In this document: in pieces, positions 1 to 5,354 of the stretch
Numbering within the stretch: position 1 is the stretch's first letter
Layout: each line of letters opens with the position of its first letter
Assembly: GCA_947474875.1 (NCBI GenBank)
Contig: CANJKY010000330.1
Span: forward strand, 1 to 5,354
Direction of reading: 5' to 3'
Source of the DNA: Gemmataceae bacterium
Lineage (GTDB): Bacteria; Planctomycetota; Planctomycetia; Gemmatales; Gemmataceae
DNA: 5,354 nt
The notes under the pieces: model-generated
Told to the model about the DNA's origin: nothing
The model's database searches: none
Seen by the model: only the letters and a program-made list of their open reading frames with translations
Program-made: the position numbers and the translations under genes

Positions 1-1220
<1,220 letters not shown>

Positions 1221-1231
1221 GCGGCACCACA

Positions 1232-1287
1232 ACCCCCAACCCCGCGGCCTCGCCCCGGCCGCCCGACGGATCGGCGACCCCCAACCC
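1232..1287 (+). repeat. Two copies of an 11-nt C-rich direct repeat between cpaF and tadB
   Basis: The sequence ACCCCCAACCC occurs at 1232-1242 and again at 1277-1287, 45 nt apart. Both lie inside the 78-nt cpaF-tadB gap, which is very rich in C on the coding strand. No promoter-like hexamers or strong stem is visible here. The repeat could be chance in a C-rich spacer, or part of an unstructured C-rich mRNA stretch of the kind Rho can bind. No function is claimed. Confidence 0.35.
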
Positions 1288-1298
1288 GGAACCGCATC

Positions 1299-2258
1299 AT
1301 GAGTCCGATTCTGCTGTCGATCGTCATCGCCGCGCTGGTGGTGGGCATGGTCCTGGCCATCGGGTTCGCGCTCACCGGCCGGGGCGACGCCCGCGCCGCC
1401 GAGCGGCTGGACTCGCTGGTCGGCCGCGGGTCGCGGAAGGACTCGTCCGCCGACATGCTGCTCAAGCAGGCGCTGCAGGAGGTGGACAAGAAGACGCTGC
1501 TGGACAAGCTGACGCCGAACATCCTGAACCTGACTAAGGCGATCGAGCAGGCGGACGCGAACGTCAAGCCGAGCGCCCTGTTCGGGGTGGGGGTGCTGGC
1601 CGCCGCCCTGACCGGGCTGGCCGCCGCCCTGATGGTGAACGTGTACGTCGCCCCGGTGGTGGCCGTCGCCGCGTTCACCGCCCCGTTCGGCTGGCTGTTC
1701 TTCAAGCGGAACAAGCGGCTGTCCGCGTTCGCCACCCAGCTGCCGGAGGCGATGGAACTGGTGGCCCGGGCGTTGCGGGCCGGGCACTCGCTGGCCGCCG
1801 GCCTGCACGTGGTGGCGGAGGAGATGCCGGCCCCCATCTCGAAGGAGTTCGGGCGGGTGTACGAGGAGCAGAACCTGGGCATCACCCTGGACGACGCGCT
1901 CAAGGGGCTGTGTGAGCGGGTGCCCAACCTGGACCTGAAGTTCTTCGTCACCAGCGTGGTCATCCAGCGGCAGACCGGGGGCGACCTGGCCGAGATCCTG
2001 GACCGCATCGGGCACGTGATCCGCGAGCGGATCAAGATCCTCGGGCAGGTGAAGGCGCTGACCGCCGAGGGGCGGCTGTCCGGGGTGGTGCTCATCGCCC
2101 TGCCCATCGGCCTGTTCATCCTCATGCTGTGGATGAAGCCGGACTACATCGAGCTGCTGTGGAAGGACGAGATGGGCGTGAAGATGTCCGTCGGGGCGAT
2201 CGTGTCCATGCTCATCGGCACCGTCGCCATCCAGAAGATCGTGGACATCAAGGTCTGA
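1299..2258 (+). CDS. tadB: TadB-like Tad pilus inner-membrane platform protein (T2SSF domain)
   Basis: Polytopic inner-membrane protein that with TadC forms the platform on which CpaF acts during Flp pilus assembly. The 319 residues match the usual TadB length. Membrane segments are visible at about 4-25, a hydrophobic pair at about 93-111 and 116-136, and a C-terminal pair at about 260-278 and 294-312. Between them is a T2SSF-type cytoplasmic helical domain (about 140-255). It contains LPEAMELVARALRAGHSL (148-165) and QRQTGGDLAEILDRI (223-237), both typical of TadB. The linker at about 30-85 is charged and probably cytoplasmic. ATG 1299 is preferred because it places the first membrane helix directly at the N terminus; the upstream GGA (1288-1290) is only a weak ribosome binding site. 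It lies 78 nt after cpaF and 136 nt before tadC. Calling it TadB rather than TadC rests on gene order and the long N-terminal part. Confidence 0.94.
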   Translation: MSPILLSIVIAALVVGMVLAIGFALTGRGDARAAERLDSLVGRGSRKDSSADMLLKQALQEVDKKTLLDKLTPNILNLTKAIEQADANVKPSALFGVGVLAAALTGLAAALMVNVYVAPVVAVAAFTAPFGWLFFKRNKRLSAFATQLPEAMELVARALRAGHSLAAGLHVVAEEMPAPISKEFGRVYEEQNLGITLDDALKGLCERVPNLDLKFFVTSVVIQRQTGGDLAEILDRIGHVIRERIKILGQVKALTAEGRLSGVVLIALPIGLFILMLWMKPDYIELLWKDEMGVKMSVGAIVSMLIGTVAIQKIVDIKV

Positions 2259-2262
2259 GCGG

Positions 2263-2284
2263 CCGGCTGGCCGCGGTCAGCCGG
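2263..2284 (+). other. Modest hairpin at the start of the tadB-tadC gap
   Basis: CCGGCTG at 2263-2269 is complementary to CAGCCGG at 2278-2284, giving a 7-bp GC-rich stem with an 8-nt loop just after the tadB stop. A second short stem lies further on: CCGCCC at 2312-2317 with GGGCGG at 2324-2329. Neither has a following T-run. They may slow RNA decay or attenuate transcription between tadB and tadC, or may be chance in GC-rich DNA. The rest of this 136-nt gap shows nothing clear except the tadC ribosome binding site. Confidence 0.3.
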
Positions 2285-2382
2285 ACAACGAGCAGTCGCC
2301 CCTGACACCCCCCGCCCGAGGTTGGGCGGACCACCGAGACAAGCGTCGGCGACAGCTGAGAGCCGTCGGCCGATCGCCCCCC

Positions 2383-2386
2383 GGAG
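2383..2386 (+). promoter_or_regulatory. Ribosome binding site that fixes the GTG start of tadC
   Basis: GGAG lies 8 nt upstream of GTG 2395, an ideal Shine-Dalgarno spacing. The reading frame from this GTG runs directly into the first membrane helix of TadC. This supports the GTG as the real start despite the lack of a nearby ATG. Confidence 0.7.
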
Positions 2387-2394
2387 TAGCACCC

Positions 2395-3351
2395 GTGACC
2401 CCGTTCGCGTTCGTGTCCGTCGAGACGCTGGCCCCGGTGTTCGTGTTCGTGGCCATCGTGTCCGGCGTGTTCTGGCTGCTGTCCACCCTGTCCCGGCGGA
2501 ACAGCCAGGCGGAGGAGCGGCTGGAGAAGATCGGCCGGCCGAAGTCGCTCATGGATCTGGAACTGTCGGCGGTGGCGTCCCGGCAGCGGTTCGCCGGGCT
2601 GAAGGAGGCGTTCTCCTCCCTCGGCTCGTCCATGCAGCCGCAGTCCGACCTGGAGAAGAACAGCCTGCGGGTGAAACTGGCGAACGCCGGGTTCCGCAGC
2701 GAGTCCGCCCCGACCGTGTACCTCGGTCTGCGGGTGGTGTGCCTGGCCGCCATGCTCGTGCCGGCCATCGTCGCCTGCCTGGCGGTGTACGGGTTCACCC
2801 TGTCCGCCTTGTGGAAGATCGGGCTGGCCGCGTGCGCCGGGTTCTACCTGCCGCAGATCGCCCTGTGGATGCTCATCAGCGACCGCAAGCAGCAGATCTT
2901 CATGACCCTGCCGGACGCGCTCGACCTGCTGGTGGTGTGCGTCGAGTCCGGCCTCGGGCTGGACGCGGCCATGCGGAAGGTGACGGACGAGATGAAGGGG
3001 CACGCCAAGGTGATGTGCGAGGAACTGGCCCTGGCCAACCTACAGTTGCAGATGGGCCGGCCGCGGCGGGAGGTGCTGCACGACCTGGGGGTGCGGACCG
3101 GGGTGGACGACGTGAAGAGCCTGGCCGCCATCCTCATCCAGGCCGACCGGTTCGGGGCGAGCATCGCGCAGGCCCTGCGGGTGCAGTCGGACAGTATGCG
3201 GACGCGGCGGCGGCAGTTGGCCGAGGAGAAGGCGGCGAAGACGGCGGTGAAGCTCATCTTCCCGCTGGTCATGTTCATCTTCCCGGCCATCTTCGTGGTG
3301 CTGGTCGGGCCGGCCGCCATCCAGATTCAGAAGAACCTGTTGAGCAAGTAG
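2395..3351 (+). CDS. tadC: TadC-like Tad pilus inner-membrane platform protein (T2SSF domain)
   Basis: Second polytopic platform protein of the Tad pilus machine, the partner of TadB. It has 318 residues, the usual size. An N-terminal membrane helix is at about 13-31. A linker at about 35-100 follows, including the pattern LRVKLANAGFRS (91-102). Two membrane helices lie at about 108-131 and 138-161. The cytoplasmic T2SSF domain contains LPDALDLLVVCVESGLGLD (172-190), DRFGASIAQALRVQSDSMR (251-269) and RRRQLAEEKAAKTAVK (271-286). A C-terminal helix at about 287-310 closes the protein. The block from DRFG to the KLIFPLVMFIFPAIF helix is characteristic of TadC. Translation starts at GTG with GGAG 8 nt upstream. 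The gene follows tadB in the same order as in known Tad loci. There is no sign of truncation or frameshift. Confidence 0.95.
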   Translation: MTPFAFVSVETLAPVFVFVAIVSGVFWLLSTLSRRNSQAEERLEKIGRPKSLMDLELSAVASRQRFAGLKEAFSSLGSSMQPQSDLEKNSLRVKLANAGFRSESAPTVYLGLRVVCLAAMLVPAIVACLAVYGFTLSALWKIGLAACAGFYLPQIALWMLISDRKQQIFMTLPDALDLLVVCVESGLGLDAAMRKVTDEMKGHAKVMCEELALANLQLQMGRPRREVLHDLGVRTGVDDVKSLAAILIQADRFGASIAQALRVQSDSMRTRRRQLAEEKAAKTAVKLIFPLVMFIFPAIFVVLVGPAAIQIQKNLLSK

Positions 3352-3372
3352 CGAATCTGCCGAAAGTGTAGA

Positions 3373-3398
3373 TGCCCGGTGAGCGGGGCAGGATGCCC
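3373..3398 (+). other. Two mutually exclusive small hairpins upstream of the lipoprotein gene
   Basis: GGGCA at 3386-3390 can pair with TGCCC at 3373-3377 (8-nt loop) or with a second TGCCC at 3394-3398 (3-nt loop). The two TGCCC copies are part of a direct repeat GATGCCC (3371-3377 and 3392-3398). The element sits 13 nt upstream of the lipoprotein ribosome binding site. The stems are only 5 bp, so this may be chance. Confidence 0.25.
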
Positions 3399-3411
3399 AG
3401 CAACCTTTCAC

Positions 3412-3416
3412 GGAGG
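3412..3416 (+). promoter_or_regulatory. Ribosome binding site that decides the lipoprotein start
   Basis: GGAGG at 3412-3416, within GGAGGAGAG, is the strongest Shine-Dalgarno match in the window. It lies 9 nt before ATG 3426. It selects ATG 3426 over the in-frame ATGs at 3372 and 3393, which have no comparable site and would put a charged 18- or 11-residue extension before the signal peptide. Confidence 0.8.
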
Positions 3417-3425
3417 AGAGATGCG

Positions 3426-4121
3426 ATGACCAGGAAGATTTCCGTCGCCGCGGCGGCGGTGGTGATGGGCGGGCTGCTGGGCGGGTGTGCGAGCGGCGAG
3501 CGGCCCAGCCTGCAGTCCAAGTTCCAGGACCTGAACGGGAACAACAGCTGGCCGCAGCGGTACAGCTACCCGGCCCGGGAGAGCGTGCTGCACCCGTTCG
3601 AGGTGCAGATGAACAACGCCAAGGTGCTGGACGGGGTGGTGAACAACCTGGACTTCGAATCCGGCACCGACCGGCTGAACGGGGTCGGGCGGGACAAGCT
3701 CGACCGACACGCCCGCAAGATGCCCGCCCCGGACCCGCGGGTGTTCGTGCAGACTTCGGCCGACGTGCCGTACGACCCGGCCGCCCCGGAGAAGACGGTG
3801 CAGGTTCGCACCGAACTGGACCAGAAGCGGGCGCAGGCGGTGCTCAGCTACCTGAACACCCGGCCGAACACCCGCGGGGCGGCGTTCGAGGTGGTGTCCA
3901 TCGACATCGCCGACCCGGGCACCAACGCGGCCGGCCCGGCCAACGCCATGCGCGGGCTGAACCTGCAGTACCGCAGCACCCTACAGGGGTCGGTCGGCGG
4001 GCAGGTGCAGGGCATCGGTGGCGGGCAGGCGACGAACACCATCGGGGTGTCGGGCGGCGGCACCGGCGGCATCCCGGCCGGCGGCGGCGCCCCGGTCGGC
4101 ACCGGCGTCATCACCCGCTAA
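3426..4121 (+). CDS. Tad-locus lipoprotein with OmpA-like region and Gly-rich tail
   Basis: Predicted 231-residue lipoprotein. A basic n-region (MTRK), an Ala/Val/Gly-rich h-region (5-17) and a lipobox-like LGGC ending at Cys21 form a type II signal peptide. The Gly at -2 is not ideal but acceptable. Residues about 73-183 resemble an OmpA/Pal C-terminal domain: LDFESGTDRL (75-84) like the FxxGSxxL start, VFVQTSAD (106-113) like VxVxGHTD, and LDQKRAQAVLSYL (131-143) like LSxxRAxxVxxYL. Asp113 and Arg135 sit where OmpA-family peptidoglycan-binding Asp and Arg residues occur. From about 188 the chain is a low-complexity Gly/Val/Thr tail with GGG and GG runs. It lies 74 nt after tadC, where other Tad loci place CpaD, TadD or OmpA-like genes, so a periplasmic or outer-membrane anchoring role is inferred. 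The OmpA-like match is by eye and remote; a diverged CpaD-like protein is the alternative. Confidence 0.85.
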   Translation: MTRKISVAAAAVVMGGLLGGCASGERPSLQSKFQDLNGNNSWPQRYSYPARESVLHPFEVQMNNAKVLDGVVNNLDFESGTDRLNGVGRDKLDRHARKMPAPDPRVFVQTSADVPYDPAAPEKTVQVRTELDQKRAQAVLSYLNTRPNTRGAAFEVVSIDIADPGTNAAGPANAMRGLNLQYRSTLQGSVGGQVQGIGGGQATNTIGVSGGGTGGIPAGGGAPVGTGVITR

Positions 4122-4152
4122 CCCGGCGGCCGACCGCCAACCCGAAGCGAGC

Positions 4153-4194
4153 GCCCGGAGCGGGCGGCGGACTCTTCCGCCGCCCGCTCCGGGC
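4153..4194 (+). terminator. Perfect 19-bp GC-rich hairpin, probable terminator or attenuator
   Basis: The 19 nt at 4153-4171 (GCCCGGAG...GGCGGA) are exactly complementary to 4176-4194, with a four-base CTCT loop. The stem has no mismatch and starts 31 nt after the lipoprotein stop, as expected for a transcript end. It is followed by CGTTGACC rather than a T-run, so it is not a textbook intrinsic terminator. In GC-rich bacteria such stems can still terminate, or can protect the 3' end of the upstream mRNA. The next gene starts 33 nt further on with no clear promoter between, so partial read-through is plausible. Confidence 0.7.
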
Positions 4195-4227
4195 CGTTGA
4201 CCATCCGGCTCACCCTGGGACCGCACC

Positions 4228-4389
4228 ATGAGCACGCCCCTCCCCCTATTCGCCGAGTCGTACTCCAGCGGGTTCTGGGAGTACTGGACGAAGGCGTTCC
4301 GCACCGCCGACAACGTGGTGCTGCTGGCCGTCGGCGTCGGGGTGGTGTGCCTGGCCATCATCCTGAGCAGCGGCAAGTGGCGGAAGTAG
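4228..4389 (+). CDS. 53-residue single-pass membrane micro-protein, function unknown
   Basis: I do not recognise a family. The ATG at 4228 opens a 53-codon frame ending at TAG 4387-4389. The N-terminal half is polar and aromatic (MSTPLPLFAESYSSGFWEYW, then TKAFRTADN). It is followed by one hydrophobic helix at about 29-48 (VVLLAVGVGVVCLAIIL) and a short basic tail, GKWRK. By the positive-inside rule the tail should be cytoplasmic and the aromatic half periplasmic. Third codon positions are mostly G or C, as in the neighbours, which supports real coding. The ribosome binding site is weak (GGGA about 7 nt upstream). It lies between the strong hairpin and the AAA+ gene, 62 nt before the latter. 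It could be an accessory subunit of the pilus platform or a partner of the downstream ATPase; nothing in the sequence decides this. It is easily missed because of its size. Confidence 0.7.
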   Translation: MSTPLPLFAESYSSGFWEYWTKAFRTADNVVLLAVGVGVVCLAIILSSGKWRK

Positions 4390-4439
4390 GCCGGCCGCCC
4401 GCCCGTGAGCTATGGTTCGACACCCCTGAGTTTCCCCGC

Positions 4440-4443
4440 GGAG
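4440..4443 (+). promoter_or_regulatory. Ribosome binding site of the AAA+ ATPase gene
   Basis: GGAG lies 8 nt before ATG 4452. The nearby upstream ATG at 4412 and GTG at 4405 are not in the ATPase frame, so this site supports 4452 as the start. The 62-nt gap before it contains no convincing -35/-10 pair. Confidence 0.65.
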
Positions 4444-4451
4444 CGAGGCCG

Positions 4452-5354
4452 ATGGCACTGCTGCAACGTCAGCCGGTGGGCGAGTGGGACGCCAACCCGG
4501 CGCCCGAGGCGCCGGCCAACCCGGAAACGCTCAAGGACGCCGGCCTGTCTGCCGCGTTCGTGGCCGACATGATCATGCGGACCATCTACGTCCGCGGGCC
4601 GCAGGTCGGCCGCGACCTGGCCAAGTTCCTGTGCCTGCCGTTCAAGATCATCCGCGAGCCGCTCCAGTTCCTGAAGGCGGAGAAGTGCATCCAGGTGGAC
4701 GGCGGCGACCTGGTCGGCGAGGTGAGCTACAAGTACAGCCTGACCGACTTCGGCCGCGGCCGGGCGAACGAGCTGATGAAGCAGTGCGCGTACGTCGGCC
4801 CGGCCCCGGTGCCGCTGGAGGACTACGTCGAGCAGTGCTACCGCCAGACGGTGACCGGGCTGAACTGCTACCCGGAGGTGCTGAAGACTCCGTTCCGCCA
4901 CCTGGTCATCAAGGAGGAGCTGTTCAACGCCATCGGCCCGGCCATCATCTCCGGCCGCAGCGTGTTCATCTACGGCCCGCCGGGGAACGGCAAGACGGCC
5001 ATCGCCCGCAGCATCGGCGAGTACATGAACTCGGTCGGCGGGTCCATCTTCGTGCCGCACGCGTTCGTCGCCGACGGCAACGTGGTCACCCTGTACGACC
5101 CGTCCCTGCACCAGGTGGACGACACCCCGACCGAGTACGGGGACGACGGGGACGCGGCCGTCCGCCGGCTGCTGTCCGACGGGGCGGTGGACCAGCGGTG
5201 GGTCCGCATCCGCCGGCCGGTGATCGTGGTCGGCGGCGAACTGACCCTCGACATGCTCGACCTGCGGTTCAACCGCGAGGCCAACTTCTACCAGGCGCCC
5301 ATCCACTTCAAGGCGAACGGCGGGGTGTTCCTGATCGACGACTTCGGCCGCCAG
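4452..5354 (+). CDS. Winged-helix plus AAA+ ATPase, Tad-associated (3' end outside window)
   Basis: The frame is open for 301 codons to the last base, so the C terminus is missing. After a Pro/Ala-rich leader (about 10-28), residues about 31-112 look like a winged-helix domain. Helices are at about 32-48, 52-62 and 64-79, followed by a wing ending in YKYSLTDFGRGRANELM (93-109). A linker follows with YVGPAPVPLEDYV (114-126). The AAA+ core has GPAIISGRSVFIYG, then Walker A GPPGNGKT (175-182), and Walker B VFLIDDFGRQ (292-301). Walker B carries Asp-Asp (296-297) instead of Asp-Glu, as in DnaC/IstB-like ATPases. Sensor and arginine-finger regions lie beyond the window. From memory, proteins of this build occur in planctomycete and myxobacterial genomes and are sometimes labelled ATPase with chaperone activity. 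A role in Tad pilus assembly or its control is inferred from position only. The start at ATG 4452 has GGAG 8 nt upstream. Confidence 0.88.
   Translation, partial: MALLQRQPVGEWDANPAPEAPANPETLKDAGLSAAFVADMIMRTIYVRGPQVGRDLAKFLCLPFKIIREPLQFLKAEKCIQVDGGDLVGEVSYKYSLTDFGRGRANELMKQCAYVGPAPVPLEDYVEQCYRQTVTGLNCYPEVLKTPFRHLVIKEELFNAIGPAIISGRSVFIYGPPGNGKTAIARSIGEYMNSVGGSIFVPHAFVADGNVVTLYDPSLHQVDDTPTEYGDDGDAAVRRLLSDGAVDQRWVRIRRPVIVVGGELTLDMLDLRFNREANFYQAPIHFKANGGVFLIDDFGRQ

Noticed and set aside
2322..3371. 349-codon plus-strand frame overlapping tadC
   Set aside because: Low-complexity Arg/Gly/Pro composition in another frame of tadC; the tadC frame has the family motifs and a good ribosome binding site.
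3361..3376. Possible -10 promoter element (TGTAGATG) before the lipoprotein gene
   Set aside because: Only about half the hexamer matches TATAAT and no -35 element is visible at a suitable distance.
3372..3425. Upstream ATG starts (3372 and 3393) for the lipoprotein
   Set aside because: They lack a ribosome binding site and would bury the signal peptide behind a charged extension; ATG 3426 has GGAGG at ideal spacing.
4018..4200. 60-codon frame over the end of the lipoprotein gene and into the hairpin
   Set aside because: It overlaps the Gly-rich tail in another frame and runs through the hairpin; composition is Ala/Pro/Arg only.
4405..4451. Possible promoter before the AAA+ gene in the slightly AT-richer patch
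   Set aside because: No recognisable -35/-10 pair; the patch is too short to support a call.
4410..5306. 298-codon minus-strand frame opposite the AAA+ gene
   Set aside because: The plus-strand frame carries Walker A and Walker B; the antisense product is Val/Gln/His/Arg-rich without a family signature.

Overview
The window is strongly GC-rich and every gene is on the + strand. It carries part of a Tad/Flp (tight adherence) pilus assembly locus. The preference for G or C at third codon positions, the loosely packed Tad genes (gaps of 62-136 nt, no start/stop overlaps), and an AAA+ ATPase beside tadBC fit a large-genome environmental bacterium. A Gemmata-type planctomycete is my best guess and a myxobacterium the main alternative. 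This is inference; there is no rRNA or other marker to settle it.

Layout: (1) cpaF/tadA, the pilus assembly ATPase, cut off at its 5' end by the window (to 1220). (2) tadB (1299-2258) and (3) tadC (2395-3351), the paired inner-membrane platform proteins with T2SSF-type domains. (4) A lipoprotein (3426-4121) with an OmpA-like periplasmic region and a glycine-rich tail. (5) A very strong perfect hairpin (4153-4194), probably ending or attenuating the upstream transcript. (6) A 53-residue single-pass membrane protein (4228-4389). (7) A winged-helix plus AAA+ ATPase (4452 to the window end), cut off at its 3' end just after Walker B.

How they fit together: CpaF hydrolyses ATP at the cytoplasmic face and, through the TadB/TadC platform, drives polymerisation of Flp-type pilins that must be encoded elsewhere. 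The lipoprotein is placed where Tad loci often carry an outer-membrane or periplasmic accessory gene (CpaD, TadD or OmpA-like), and could tie the machine to peptidoglycan or the outer membrane. The micro-protein and the second ATPase lie downstream of the hairpin. They may be accessory to pilus function or a separate transcription unit. No stretch above 300 nt lacks a gene. I see no tRNA, rRNA, CRISPR array, insertion sequence or attachment site.
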